A stretch of DNA of 47,201 nt from Paenibacillus alkaliterrae (lineage in GTDB: Bacteria > Bacillota > Bacilli > Paenibacillales > Paenibacillaceae), in contig NZ_JAKGAP010000056.1 of the NCBI RefSeq assembly GCF_021532375.1, positions 1-47,201 of the forward strand, given 5' to 3'. Shown piece after piece: positions 23,118 through 32,698 of this stretch (position 1 is the stretch's first letter; each line of letters starts with the position of its first letter). The notes beneath the pieces are model-generated. The model was not told the DNA's origin and searched no databases. It saw only the letters and a program-made list of their open reading frames with translations. Position numbers and translations under genes: made by a program.

Positions 23118-24389
23118 TTATTTCAAGTAGCTGCTCGGATTAATCGGCACTTCGTTTTTGCGTACTTCAAAATGCAAATGCGGTCCCGTCGAGTTGCCCG
23201 TGCTGCCAACCTCGGCGATTTTCCCGCCCTTTTTCACGGAGTCGCCTTTATCGACCTTAATGCCGCCGTTACGAATATGTGCGTATAGAGTCCAAAGGCC
23301 GTTTCCGTGATCGATGATGACCGTATTCCCGTAGCCGCTCATCGTTTGTGCGACTATGACGATACCGTCCTCTGCCGCATAAATAGACGTGCCCTGCGGC
23401 GCCGCGAAATCAATGCCTGTATGCGTATGCCTCTTGCCCGATATCGGATGGATCCGCGTGCCGAAATTGGAGGTGAGTCTGTAGCTGCTTTTTATCGGCA
23501 TGCCTAGTTTTCCGCCAGTGTATGGATTCTTGATTCTTTGCTGCTCGGCAAGAAGCTTGGATTCCTTCGAGGCAATTGTAAGCAGCAGTTTTTCCTGCTC
23601 CTCGCTGATGTCCTCATAATGCTCGGCTAATTCTCCGTATTCCGCAATCTTGCTGTCCAACAATTTCACATTATTGTTGTAGCTGGCGATTGTAACTTCC
23701 TTTTCCTGCTCCTTCTTCACCAGATGGAGCTCGTATACCTCAAGCTTCTTGTATTTTGTCTTCACTTCCGCCAACTGTATTTCTTGCTCCGCCTTCTTCT
23801 GATCGACAAAAACCTTCTCCTGTTTTTGCTGCTCCAAAATGTCGCGGTCCTGCATCAAAATCGATTGCAGTGCGTCAAAGCGGTCAATAAAATCGGAAAA
23901 GCTTGTCGCACTCATCAGAACGTCCATATAGGAAACGAAGCCGTTCGTATACATGAGGCGCATCCTCGATTGGAGCAGCTTGTCCCGCTCGGCGACCCGA
24001 TCCTCTGCCTGCTCCAGTTCAATCGTCGTCTTCAAGAGTTCCTCTTCCTTCTGATCGAGCTCCTCTTGCGTTTTCATTTTGTTCAAAGAGGCATTGTCAA
24101 TTTCAACCATAAGATTGGTGATCGCCGCTTGCTCTTCCTTAATCCTGACCTCTAAATCTTCCTTCTCGTGAGCCGCATTAGCCGCCTTGTTCTTCGCATT
24201 GTTCGCCTGCTGCTGGGCATTGGCCGCTCTTCTCTCCGCCTCGCGCTTTTCCTGTTTCGTTGCTTCAAGCTGCCTCTGAATATCGGTAAGAGATGCCGCC
24301 TCGCCCCCGGTTGGCTGTACCGCCAATACGAACAGCATGGCAACGGCAATGAACCACAACGATTTCCTCTTCTGCACGCTCTCGTTCAC
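23118..24389 (-). CDS. Murein hydrolase activator/M23 peptidase with coiled coil (EnvC-like)
   Basis: 423 residues. A signal peptide (KRKSLWFIAVAMLFVLAVQP... up to GGEA-A), a long coiled coil (about 32-270, rich in E/K/Q), and a C-terminal M23 LytM domain with zinc ligands in HTHTGID and HLHFEV. All metal ligands are present, so unlike E. coli EnvC it could be an active endopeptidase. It directly follows ftsX (stop and start adjoin), and FtsEX is known to switch such coiled-coil partners (EnvC, PcsB, CwlO). That gives a clear inferred role: FtsEX-controlled wall hydrolysis. Start: GTG at 24389 or GTG at 24377, the latter with AGGTG 9 nt upstream. Confidence 0.9.
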   Translation of the reverse strand: MNESVQKRKSLWFIAVAMLFVLAVQPTGGEAASLTDIQRQLEATKQEKREAERRAANAQQQANNAKNKAANAAHEKEDLEVRIKEEQAAITNLMVEIDNASLNKMKTQEELDQKEEELLKTTIELEQAEDRVAERDKLLQSRMRLMYTNGFVSYMDVLMSATSFSDFIDRFDALQSILMQDRDILEQQKQEKVFVDQKKAEQEIQLAEVKTKYKKLEVYELHLVKKEQEKEVTIASYNNNVKLLDSKIAEYGELAEHYEDISEEQEKLLLTIASKESKLLAEQQRIKNPYTGGKLGMPIKSSYRLTSNFGTRIHPISGKRHTHTGIDFAAPQGTSIYAAEDGIVIVAQTMSGYGNTVIIDHGNGLWTLYAHIRNGGIKVDKGDSVKKGGKIAEVGSTGNSTGPHLHFEVRKNEVPINPSSYLK

Positions 24390-25307
24390 CTACACTTTCA
24401 AATACTTTCGGATTGAAATCGTACTTCCCCAAATACCGATCACCGTACCAAGTCCAATGATTAGTCCCGCGGTTTGCCAGCCGGACTCCTGCAGGGTGAC
24501 AAGCTTTATCATCATTAGCGAGAGCTCCATCTGCGTAAAATTCACGAGCTGCGCATAGCCTGCCAATAACAAAATTGTTGTGACGATGGAGCTTATAATT
24601 CCGATGAGCGCTCCTTCAATAAAAAACGGCCAGCGGATAAAAGAATTAGTCGCTCCAACCAGCTTCATAATTCCGATTTCGCGGCGTCTGGCTATAATCG
24701 TCATTTTGATTGTGTTGGAAATAAGGAACATCGCCGTTACCGCGAGCCCGATCACGAGGACAAGCCCTGCGTAACGGAGGGCGTTGGTCACTTTAAACAA
24801 CGTTTCTATCGTGCCTTGACCATATTTGACTCTCTCGATCGGCTGCTGCTCGTCGGCCTGGTTGATCTTGTTGATTTGCTCGACAGCAAGCGCGACCGAT
24901 TGCGGATTGTACACCTCAACGGTAAACGAATCCGGCAACGGATTTTTATCGTTCTCATAACCGTCGAGCAAATCCTTGTTCTCCTCGCCTAAATTTTTGC
25001 GGAGGAGCTCAAGTCCCTCTTCTTTTGAGACGAATGTTATTTGGCTTACTTCGGTCATGTTGCCTATTTTGTTTTGCAGTTCCGTTATCTTCGCCTGATC
25101 GACATTAAGCTGCAGAAAAACGCGAATTTGAACTTGGCTTTCGATTTGCGCCGCCATACTGTTTACATTCATGGCCAGTAATAAAAAGACGCCCAAAACG
25201 AATAAGGAGATGAAGATCGAGCTCATCGAAGCGAACGACATCCAGCCGTTGCGGATGATGTTCTTGGCGCCTTCGCGAAGATGCCTGAGAATCGTGCTAA
25301 ACTTCAT
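24390..25307 (-). CDS. ftsX: Cell division ABC transporter permease FtsX
   Basis: 305 residues from ATG 25307 ([13 protein letters not shown]), preceded by GAGGGGAG. One N-terminal helix (SSIFISLFVLGVFLLLAM), a large extracytoplasmic domain (about 50-170), then three helices, the usual FtsX topology. It overlaps ftsE by 11 bp. FtsX carries FtsE's ATP-driven signal to an extracellular hydrolase, probably the next gene product. An in-frame start 54 bp upstream lies inside ftsE and is unlikely. Confidence 0.96.
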   Translation of the reverse strand: MKFSTILRHLREGAKNIIRNGWMSFASMSSIFISLFVLGVFLLLAMNVNSMAAQIESQVQIRVFLQLNVDQAKITELQNKIGNMTEVSQITFVSKEEGLELLRKNLGEENKDLLDGYENDKNPLPDSFTVEVYNPQSVALAVEQINKINQADEQQPIERVKYGQGTIETLFKVTNALRYAGLVLVIGLAVTAMFLISNTIKMTIIARRREIGIMKLVGATNSFIRWPFFIEGALIGIISSIVTTILLLAGYAQLVNFTQMELSLMMIKLVTLQESGWQTAGLIIGLGTVIGIWGSTISIRKYLKV

Positions 25308-25983
25308 AGCCGTACTCCCCTCTAGCCTCGTCACGAACGATATTGCCGTTCTCGATTGCAATGACGCGCTTGCGCATGGAGTTTACGATATCTCTGTTAT
25401 GCGTTGCCATCACTATTGTTGAACCGCGTAAGTTAATTTCCTCCAGCAAATTCATGATACCGAGAGAGGTTTCCGGGTCAAGGTTGCCCGTAGGCTCATC
25501 CGCTACAATTACGGAGGGATTATTCACGATCGCGCGCGCGATCGAGACTCGCTGCTGCTCGCCGCCTGATAATTGGGCCGGTAAGCTCGCATGCTTGTGC
25601 TTTAAACCGACAAGCTCCAGCACCTCCATCGTGCGTCTCTTAATGATGCGGCGAGGCGCCTCGATAACCTCCATCGCGAAGGCGACATTTTCATATATCG
25701 TTAATTTGGGCAGCAGTCTAAAGTCTTGAAAAATGACGCCGATATTGCGTCGAACGAAAGGAATTTTGCGCGGCTTCAGCTTGCCGATGTTAAAACCGTT
25801 TACCGAAATCTGTCCTTTTGTCGGAACTTCCTCGCGATAGATCAATTTCATGAAGGTAGATTTACCCGCTCCTGAAGGCCCTACCAAGTAGACGAATTCA
25901 TTGCGATCTATACGAACGGAGACGCCTCTCAACGCATGCGTACCGTCGGTGTACGTTTTCCATATGTCTTGCATCTCAATCAC
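25297..25983 (-). CDS. ftsE: Cell division ATP-binding protein FtsE
   Basis: 228 residues. Walker [11 protein letters not shown]-loop [11 protein letters not shown] signature [14 protein letters not shown], Walker [10 protein letters not shown], and switch His in MATHNRD. Partner of FtsX in the septal or elongation hydrolase-regulating complex. GTG start at 25983 with AGGA upstream; ATG at codon 4 is an alternative. It is divergent from the VanW gene across a 210-bp gap with no convincing promoter pair. Confidence 0.97.
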   Translation of the reverse strand: MIEMQDIWKTYTDGTHALRGVSVRIDRNEFVYLVGPSGAGKSTFMKLIYREEVPTKGQISVNGFNIGKLKPRKIPFVRRNIGVIFQDFRLLPKLTIYENVAFAMEVIEAPRRIIKRRTMEVLELVGLKHKHASLPAQLSGGEQQRVSIARAIVNNPSVIVADEPTGNLDPETSLGIMNLLEEINLRGSTIVMATHNRDIVNSMRKRVIAIENGNIVRDEARGEYGYEV

Positions 25984-26180
25984 ATCATCACATCCTGTTA
26001 ATAGTCAGTTGTACTATTTCGACAGATTGCGCTGAATTCCTTCATAAGCGGCTCGCTTTCTTCATATTTCACAAATCTAATTTAAGCTGGCCTTGTCGAA
26101 TCCGGTATCTGGAAGGCAGAGACAAATATGTCGAGCAAGCTGCATATACATGTAAAACTGCCTTTTTTTATCGTCCAGAA

Positions 26181-26197
26181 AGGAGAGAACCGCTATT
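26181..26197 (+). promoter_or_regulatory. Ribosome binding site pointing to an ATT start codon
   Basis: AGGAGAG at 26181-26187, part of AAAGGAGAG, is followed 7 nt later by ATT (26195). The frame has a stop at 26153 and no ATG, GTG or TTG before 26246, which lies inside the membrane helix and has no ribosome binding site. Confidence 0.65.
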
Positions 26198-27643
26198 TTA
26201 AAAAGAATTCATATTGGCGTTATTGTCATCGCTTCGCTGCTGCTCTTGGCAGCCGTTGGCTGGGGGGTTGTGTGGAATTACGCGCTTCAAAAAACCGTTC
26301 CCGCGGAGGTTAATGCAGGAGGGATACCGATCGGAGGCATGCTTATAGATGATGCCATTAAGCTGCTGGAGCAGTATGAGAACTCGCTGCTGCAGCGTAC
26401 GATAACGATTCAAGCCGCTGCCGCAGCCAAAGACAGCAAGCAATGGACGGTTTCCGAGCTTGGCTATAAGGCTGAATTTGCCGGCATTCGAGAAGCGTTG
26501 CTGGTACTGGGGGAAGGGGATACATGGGAGCGTGCAACTTACCGTTACAACTTCCAAAAGTCCTATCCGCTTAAGCAAAGCTGGAATCCCGATAACTTCG
26601 ACGCTGCCGTTCGCAAGCAATGGAGCTGGATCGAAAAAAGCGAAACCAAAAATGCTGAGCGCATCATTACAGATAACGATGAAGTGATGTACGAGCCGCA
26701 TGTCGACGCCTTCCGCTTGAATCTGAGCAAGCTCGTCGATGAGGTTGATAATTGGGTCATCCTCGAGAGAGAGCAAATCGGAAAACCCGTCGAGGAGCAT
26801 TTTGAAGCAGAGCTTCCTGTTGCCGTCATTCAACCTGACATTACTTTGGAGAAGCTAAAGGACGAAGGAATCGAGCGTAAAATCATCGCGTTTTCAACAG
26901 ATTTCGCCACAAGCGCCGATGGACGGGCGTTTAACGTGACGGTCACAGCGGAGGCTCTTCATGATTGGCATCTCGCACCGGATGAAGTGTTTGACTACGG
27001 CAAGCTGATTGCACGCGCGGAGGAGCTGTACGAGTATCGCGAGGCTCCGGTTATTTTGAACGGCAAGCTGGTGCCCGGCATTGGGGGCGGTATTTGTCAG
27101 GTGTCGAGCACGCTCTATAATGCGGTACTGCGCTCAGGCTTAGAGATCGTAGAACGCCGGAACCACTCCATTCCGGTCACTTATCTGCCCCTCGGTCAAG
27201 ATGCAACCTATGCGGGCGGAGCCATTAATTTCCGATTCAAAAACAACACCGGCAAACATCTGATCATTCGTACCGAGGTGAAGGATCGCAAGCTGACCGT
27301 GAAGCTGTTCGGCACGATGGACGCTAATGAGCGCTATGATATCGAGTCGGTCACGGTGAAAACGATCGAGCCGACCGTTCAGGAAATAATAAATGACAAT
27401 TTATTTCCCGGAAAGAAGATAACCGTAGAAAAGGGCAAGCAGGGCTACGTGGTCGAAACGTACCGTACTCTCGTTCGTGACGGCGAAGCCGTTACTCGGG
27501 AAAAGGTGTCTCGCGATACGTACAAAGCGCAGCCGACGATTGTCGAAACGGGCCCGATGTTTGGCGGCAACGGCGGCGGGCTTGCGCCTGCGCCGACACC
27601 GACGCCGGATCCTGTAGAGCCGCTGCTGGAGGATGGTTTGTAG
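26195..27643 (+). CDS. VanW family protein, membrane-anchored
   Basis: 482 residues if started at the ATT (26195), 465 from TTG 26246. The ATT start gives MLKRIHIGVIVIASLLLLAAV, a basic end and a full membrane anchor; the TTG start cuts the helix. A putative peptidoglycan-binding domain (about 60-250) precedes the VanW domain (GGGICQVSSTLYNAVLRSGLEIVERRNHSIPVTYLPLGQDATYAGG) and a G5-like region (VQEIINDNLFPGKKITVEKGKQGYVVETYR). The tail is Gly/Pro-rich. The VanW function is unknown, though the name comes from a vancomycin-resistance cluster; a cell-wall role is likely. It is transcribed towards argH. Confidence 0.9.
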   Translation: MLKRIHIGVIVIASLLLLAAVGWGVVWNYALQKTVPAEVNAGGIPIGGMLIDDAIKLLEQYENSLLQRTITIQAAAAAKDSKQWTVSELGYKAEFAGIREALLVLGEGDTWERATYRYNFQKSYPLKQSWNPDNFDAAVRKQWSWIEKSETKNAERIITDNDEVMYEPHVDAFRLNLSKLVDEVDNWVILEREQIGKPVEEHFEAELPVAVIQPDITLEKLKDEGIERKIIAFSTDFATSADGRAFNVTVTAEALHDWHLAPDEVFDYGKLIARAEELYEYREAPVILNGKLVPGIGGGICQVSSTLYNAVLRSGLEIVERRNHSIPVTYLPLGQDATYAGGAINFRFKNNTGKHLIIRTEVKDRKLTVKLFGTMDANERYDIESVTVKTIEPTVQEIINDNLFPGKKITVEKGKQGYVVETYRTLVRDGEAVTREKVSRDTYKAQPTIVETGPMFGGNGGGLAPAPTPTPDPVEPLLEDGL

Positions 27644-27720
27644 GTGCGTCTGGTTGAATCAGGCAATTTCGTGCCGGGAGCGCCATTCGACGTTTCTCTG
27701 CCCTGTTTCGAGAAAAAAAT

Positions 27721-27767
27721 AAAACAGCTCAGCTGGCGGCCGGGTTTGGCTGCTGCTGAGCTGTTTT
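27721..27767. terminator. Bidirectional terminator between the VanW gene and argH
   Basis: 13-bp perfect stem AAAACAGCTCAGC/GCTGAGCTGTTTT (27721-27733 and 27755-27767) with an inner GGC/GCC stem, giving T-runs on both strands. It lies between two convergent genes. Confidence 0.9.
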
Positions 27768-27782
27768 CAATAGCTATAAGAA

Positions 27783-29198
27783 TTACCGGCTGCGCTCGAG
27801 ATACTCGGTTACCCAAGCAGCCGTGCCTTCCAGCGCTTGATCGGCGCGGGAGATGGCGTCCTGCACCTGTGTTTTTGCCGTACCGCCGTAGACGTTGCGG
27901 GCATTGACGACCTGCTCCGGCTGGAGCACCGCATAGATGCGATCGTCGAACAGCGTCGAGAACTGCTTGAACTCCTCCAGCGTCAGATCAAGCAAGTATT
28001 TGTTCTGCTCGATGCAGTACAATACCGTCTTGCCGATAACCTCATGCGCTTGACGGAAAGGCAAGCCTTTGTTCACGAGGAAATCGGCGATATCCGTCGC
28101 GTTCGAGAAATCTTGGTTGACCGCTTGGCGCATCCGTTCCTTGTTTACCTTCATGGTGGCAATCATCGGCGTGAACAGCTGAAGCGCGCCTTGCAGCGTC
28201 TTCACCGTATCGAACATGCCCTCTTTGTCTTCCTGCATGTCTTTGTTGTAGGCAAGCGGCAGCGACTTCAGCACTGTCAGCAAGCCGACGAGATTGCCGT
28301 AGACGCGGCCTGTTTTGCCGCGGACAAGCTCGGGAACGTCCGGATTTTTCTTTTGCGGCATAATGCTGCTGCCTGTGCAGAACGCATCGTCCAGCTCCAC
28401 AAAATGAAACTCCGTGCTCGACCACATGATAAGCTCTTCGCTCAGACGGGAAAGATGCATCATGATGATCGAAGCGTCGGACAGAAACTCCAGAATGAAG
28501 TCACGGTCGCTTACCGCGTCGAGACTATTCTCGTAGACGCGGTCGAACTTCAGCTGGCTTGCTACGAAGTGGCGATCGATCGGGAACGTCGTTCCCGCCA
28601 AAGCGCCTGCTCCAAGCGGCAGCACATTGATGCGCTTGTAGCTGTCCTGCAGGCGCTCGATATCGCGTCCGAACATGGACACATACGCCATTAGGTGATG
28701 CGCGAACAGGATCGGCTGCGCGCGCTGCAAATGCGTGTAGCCCGGCACAATCGTGTCGATGTTCTCCTTCGCTTGCTCCACGAGCGCCGATTGCAGCTTA
28801 TACAGCATGTCAACGAATTCGACGACACGCTTGCGAAGCCACAGGTGCATGTCCGTCGCCACTTGGTCGTTACGGCTGCGGCCCGTATGCAGCTTCCCGC
28901 CGACGGAACCCACATCATCGATCAGCGTCTTCTCGATATTCATGTGAATGTCTTCGTCCCCAATCGAGAATTCGATATCGTCGCGCTTGATACGCTGCAG
29001 GACGCGGTGCAAGCCGTCCTTGATCTTCTCCACGTCGTCAGCAGGCAGGATGCCCTGCTTGCCGAGCATCGTAACATGCGCCAGGCTGCCTTGAATGTCC
29101 TCTTCGGCCAGCTCTTTGTCGAATAGAATCGAAGCTGTATATTCCTCTACCAATTGGTCCGTTTTCTTCGTAAACCGACCGCCCCATAATTTGCTCAC
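27783..29198 (-). CDS. argH: Argininosuccinate lyase
   Basis: 471 residues of the fumarase/aspartase superfamily. The signature [11 protein letters not shown] is at 276-286 and contains the catalytic Ser loop; also [13 protein letters not shown] (104-116) and [10 protein letters not shown] (153-162) with the catalytic His. It splits argininosuccinate into arginine and fumarate, the last pathway step. GTG start with AAGGGAG upstream. Last gene of the arg cluster, 26 nt after argG. Confidence 0.98.
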   Translation of the reverse strand: MSKLWGGRFTKKTDQLVEEYTASILFDKELAEEDIQGSLAHVTMLGKQGILPADDVEKIKDGLHRVLQRIKRDDIEFSIGDEDIHMNIEKTLIDDVGSVGGKLHTGRSRNDQVATDMHLWLRKRVVEFVDMLYKLQSALVEQAKENIDTIVPGYTHLQRAQPILFAHHLMAYVSMFGRDIERLQDSYKRINVLPLGAGALAGTTFPIDRHFVASQLKFDRVYENSLDAVSDRDFILEFLSDASIIMMHLSRLSEELIMWSSTEFHFVELDDAFCTGSSIMPQKKNPDVPELVRGKTGRVYGNLVGLLTVLKSLPLAYNKDMQEDKEGMFDTVKTLQGALQLFTPMIATMKVNKERMRQAVNQDFSNATDIADFLVNKGLPFRQAHEVIGKTVLYCIEQNKYLLDLTLEEFKQFSTLFDDRIYAVLQPEQVVNARNVYGGTAKTQVQDAISRADQALEGTAAWVTEYLERSR

Positions 29199-29224
29199 TG
29201 GTTCGTTCCACTCCCTTGTAAAGC

Positions 29225-30454
29225 TTACTTGTTCGTAACTGCGGATGATACCTTCAGACGCAATGCGTTCAGACGGATGAAGCCAGTCGCGTCGCCTTGA
29301 TCGTAGGCTTGCGAAGGATCAGCCTCCATCGTAGCGATATCTGGATTGTACAAGCTGACAGGGCTTTTCACGCCTGCTCCGATGACATTGCCTTTATACA
29401 GCTTCAGGCGAACGACGCCGCTTACGTTCTTTTGCGATTCGGATACAAGTGCTTGCAAAGCAAGGCGCTCAGGCGCGAACCAGAAGCCGTTGTAAACAAG
29501 CTGACTGTATTTGGCAATCAAGGAGTCGCGCAGGTGCATTACCTCGCGGTCCATCGTCAGGGATTCCATTTTGCGGTGAGCGGTGAAAAGAATCGTACCT
29601 CCCGGCGTTTCGTACACGCCGCGGCTCTTCATGCCGACGAAGCGGTTCTCCACCATATCCACGCGTCCGATGCCGTGCTTGCCGCCCAGCTCGTTCAGCG
29701 TCTCCATCACTTCAAGCGGGCTAAGCTGTTTGCCGTTAACCGCCGTACAGTTGCCTTCTTCGAAAGTTAGCTCTACGTATTCCGCTTTGTCCGGCGCTCT
29801 CTCCGGGGATACGCTCAGGACGTACATGCTCTCGTTCTCCTCGGAGCTGGGATCGAACCAAGGATCCTCCAGCATGCCGCTTTCGAAGCTGATGTGCAGC
29901 AGGTTGCGGTCCGTCGAATACGGCTTCGCCGCAGAAGCCGTAACCGGAATGCCGTGCTTCTCTGCGTATGCGATCATTTCGGCGCGGCCCGGGAACTGCT
30001 CGCGGAATGCTTCCAGACGCCAAGGCGCAATAACGCCAATCTCCGGTGCAAGAGCAGCAGCTGTAAGCTCAAAACGCACTTGGTCATTACCTTTTCCTGT
30101 TGCGCCGTGGGCAATCGCCGTTGCGCCTTCCGCGCGGGCGATATCGACCATGCGCTTCGCGATAAGCGGCCGAGCGATCGATGTGCCGAGCAGGTATTGG
30201 CCCTCATATAAGGTGCCCGCTTGGAACATCGGGTAGATGAAGTCCTTCGCGAACTCGTCGCGGAGGTCGTCGATATAGACTTTGGAAGCGCCTGTCGCAA
30301 GTGCTTTCACCTCTAGACCGTCAAGCTCATCCTTCTGTCCGATATCCGCCGTGAAAGCGATAATTTCTGCGTCATAAGTTTCTTTCAGCCATTTGAGGAT
30401 AACCGATGTATCCAAGCCGCCTGAGTAGGCTAATACAATTTTTTCTTTTGCCAT
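29225..30454 (-). CDS. argG: Argininosuccinate synthase
   Basis: 409 residues. The N-terminal PP-loop SGGLDTS (11-17) binds [18 protein letters not shown] and the citrulline/aspartate-binding region ([17 protein letters not shown]) follow. It joins citrulline and aspartate using ATP. ATG start, site GAAGGGAAG about 14 nt upstream. 46 nt from argF. Confidence 0.98.
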   Translation of the reverse strand: MAKEKIVLAYSGGLDTSVILKWLKETYDAEIIAFTADIGQKDELDGLEVKALATGASKVYIDDLRDEFAKDFIYPMFQAGTLYEGQYLLGTSIARPLIAKRMVDIARAEGATAIAHGATGKGNDQVRFELTAAALAPEIGVIAPWRLEAFREQFPGRAEMIAYAEKHGIPVTASAAKPYSTDRNLLHISFESGMLEDPWFDPSSEENESMYVLSVSPERAPDKAEYVELTFEEGNCTAVNGKQLSPLEVMETLNELGGKHGIGRVDMVENRFVGMKSRGVYETPGGTILFTAHRKMESLTMDREVMHLRDSLIAKYSQLVYNGFWFAPERLALQALVSESQKNVSGVVRLKLYKGNVIGAGVKSPVSLYNPDIATMEADPSQAYDQGDATGFIRLNALRLKVSSAVTNK

Positions 30455-30500
30455 GGTCGTGTATGACTTCCCTTCGAATGAATTTATATGGAGTGATTAT

Positions 30501-31460
30501 TTAGGACATGATTGCGGCCATAATCGCTTTTTGCGCGTGAAGACGGTTTTCGGCCTGGTCGAAAATAATCGAATGGTCGCCGTCGATAACCCCTTCGCTA
30601 ACTTCCTCGCCGCGATGCGCAGGCAAGCAGTGCATGAACAGGAATTCCTTCTTCGCGTATTTCGATAACTCCTCGTTCACCTGGTAAGCGGCAAAAGCAA
30701 CCTCGCGTTCCTTCTGCTCCGCTTCCTGCCCCATGCTCGCCCATACGTCTGTGTATACGATGTCTGCGTCAGCAATCGCTTCCTTCGGATCGCGGCAAAT
30801 GTGAATTCGCGAGCCCGTTTCGGCTGCATGATCTTTCGTTTGCTGAACGATGCCGGCATCCGGCTCATAGCCCTCCGGCGTTGCTACCGACATATGCAAA
30901 CCTAGCTTGGCTGCGCCCATTAGAAGAGAATGGGTCATGTTATTGCCGTCGCCGATGTAAGCGATCTTCAGTCCTTCCAGGCGGCCCTTCTGCTCGAGAA
31001 TCGTTTGATAGTCGGCAAGCGCTTGGCAAGGATGCGACAGGTCAGTCAAGCCGTTAATAACCGGAATTGTAGCTCCGCGCGCAAGCTCAACGACCTTGCG
31101 GTGAGCAAACGTGCGAATCATAATGCCGTCCAAGTAGCGCGAAAGCGTCTGCGCCGTATCCCAGATGGTTTCGCCGCGGCCGATCTGCAGGTCATTTCCG
31201 CTTAGGAACAGACCCTGTCCGCCAAGCTGATACATCCCTACTTCGAACGAAACGCGAGTACGCGTCGATGATTTTTCAAAAATCATGCCAAGCGTTTTTC
31301 CCTTCAGCACATGATGGGTTACGCCTGCTTTTTGCTTTTGCTTCAATTCAATCGCGAGGTCGATCAAGTAACGGATTTCCTCCGGCTTGAAATCAACCAA
31401 CATTAGAAAATCGCGCCCTTTCAAGCTAAGCGCCAATTCCTCGTTCAATGTTCCTTGCAT
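30501..31460 (-). CDS. argF: Ornithine carbamoyltransferase
   Basis: 319 residues. Carbamoyl-phosphate site STRTR (65-69), HPCQALADY, ornithine-binding region, and HCLPAHRGEEV near the C-terminus with the catalytic Cys. It makes citrulline from ornithine and carbamoyl phosphate. ATG with AGAAGGAGGG upstream. No carbamoyl-phosphate synthase genes (carAB) lie in this cluster, so carbamoyl phosphate must come from elsewhere. Confidence 0.98.
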   Translation of the reverse strand: MQGTLNEELALSLKGRDFLMLVDFKPEEIRYLIDLAIELKQKQKAGVTHHVLKGKTLGMIFEKSSTRTRVSFEVGMYQLGGQGLFLSGNDLQIGRGETIWDTAQTLSRYLDGIMIRTFAHRKVVELARGATIPVINGLTDLSHPCQALADYQTILEQKGRLEGLKIAYIGDGNNMTHSLLMGAAKLGLHMSVATPEGYEPDAGIVQQTKDHAAETGSRIHICRDPKEAIADADIVYTDVWASMGQEAEQKEREVAFAAYQVNEELSKYAKKEFLFMHCLPAHRGEEVSEGVIDGDHSIIFDQAENRLHAQKAIMAAIMS

Positions 31461-31493
31461 GGCAAAGCCCTCCTTCTGGTTGAAGCTGTATAG

Positions 31494-32693
31494 TTAAAGT
31501 GGCCGCTTCGCTTCTAATAGCTCCGCTAGAATCGCCACAGCCGTATCGATTTCTTCATCCGAAACAAGCAAATTAGGCAGGAGGCGAATGACATTCGGTC
31601 CAGCCGAGATGACAATCAGCCCGCGCTCCTGCGCTTCATTCAAGATGCCCGCGATCGGCTCCGCGCATTCAATGCCTACGAGCAGACCAAGTCCGCGAAC
31701 CTCTTTCACAAAAGCATTCCCAGCCAGCTTCCCGCGAAGCTGCGAAATCAAGTAATCCCCTTGCTTCGCCGCACGCGACGGCAAACCTTCGCCTACAATG
31801 GTCTCCAGCGTCGCTTTCACGACCGCCGTCGCAATCGGCGTGCCGCCGAACGTCGAGCCGTGGCTGCCTGCTGAGAAGCCTTCGCGCAGCTTCTCCTTCG
31901 CGGCCATCGCGCCGACCGGGAAGCCGCTTCCGAGTCCTTTGGCCATCGTGAAGATGTCCGGCTCGATGCCGTAATGCTCGTACGCGAACAGCTTGCCCGT
32001 ACGTCCCATTCCCGTCTGGATTTCATCCGCGATCAGCAGAATGCCGTGCTTCTCGCACAACGCGACAAGCCCCTTTATATATGCCGCGTCTACGGGATAG
32101 ATCCCGCCCTCGGCCTGCACCATCTCCAGCATGATCGCAGCCGTCTTGTCGCTCACCGCCGCTTCCAGCGCATCGAGATCATTCAGAGGGATCGTCTTAA
32201 AGCCTTCCGGCAGCGGAGCGAAGCCTTCCTTCACCTTCGCTTGGCCGGTGGCGGTAAGCGTCGCAAGCGTACGTCCATGGAAAGACTGCTCGAACGTAAT
32301 GATCTCATAACGATCGTTGTTTAGTACCTTCTGGTTATATCTGCGAGCCAGCTTAATGGCCGCTTCATTCGCCTCGGCGCCCGAATTGCAGAAGAACACC
32401 GCATCCGCACAGCTGTTATCGGTAATGAGCTTCGCCGCTTCCGCTTGATTCGGAATGCGGAACAGATTGGACACATGCCATAGCTCATCCAGCTGCTTAA
32501 CGAGCGCCTCTTTAATTTGCTTTGGCGCATGCCCAAGATTCGTGACCGCAATCCCGCACATGAAATCGAGATATTTGTTCCCCTTATCGTCCCAAAGCCA
32601 GCTTCCTTCGCCTTTTACCAAAGCCATCGGGTATCTTGCATATGTAGGAAACAGAGATTGATCGGCGTTTGCCGCCGTTTGCGTCTCGCTCAT
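31494..32693 (-). CDS. argD: Acetylornithine aminotransferase
   Basis: 399 residues from ATG 32693 (MSETQTAANADQSLFPTYAR); the open frame extends 44 codons further upstream, but that part lies over argB. Class III PLP aminotransferase: Lys252 in MAKGLGSGFPVG binds PLP; NSGAEANEAAIKLAR and ADEIQTGMGRTG are typical. It makes N-acetylornithine from the semialdehyde. Start is 5 nt after the argB stop, with weak AAGG/AGGTG sites, suggesting translational coupling. Confidence 0.97.
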   Translation of the reverse strand: MSETQTAANADQSLFPTYARYPMALVKGEGSWLWDDKGNKYLDFMCGIAVTNLGHAPKQIKEALVKQLDELWHVSNLFRIPNQAEAAKLITDNSCADAVFFCNSGAEANEAAIKLARRYNQKVLNNDRYEIITFEQSFHGRTLATLTATGQAKVKEGFAPLPEGFKTIPLNDLDALEAAVSDKTAAIMLEMVQAEGGIYPVDAAYIKGLVALCEKHGILLIADEIQTGMGRTGKLFAYEHYGIEPDIFTMAKGLGSGFPVGAMAAKEKLREGFSAGSHGSTFGGTPIATAVVKATLETIVGEGLPSRAAKQGDYLISQLRGKLAGNAFVKEVRGLGLLVGIECAEPIAGILNEAQERGLIVISAGPNVIRLLPNLLVSDEEIDTAVAILAELLEAKRPL

Positions 32694-32698
32694 TAGCC

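Noticed and set aside
26128..26313. 61-codon plus frame upstream of the VanW gene
   Set aside because: Runs into the VanW gene in another frame, no ribosome binding site, no recognisable pattern.
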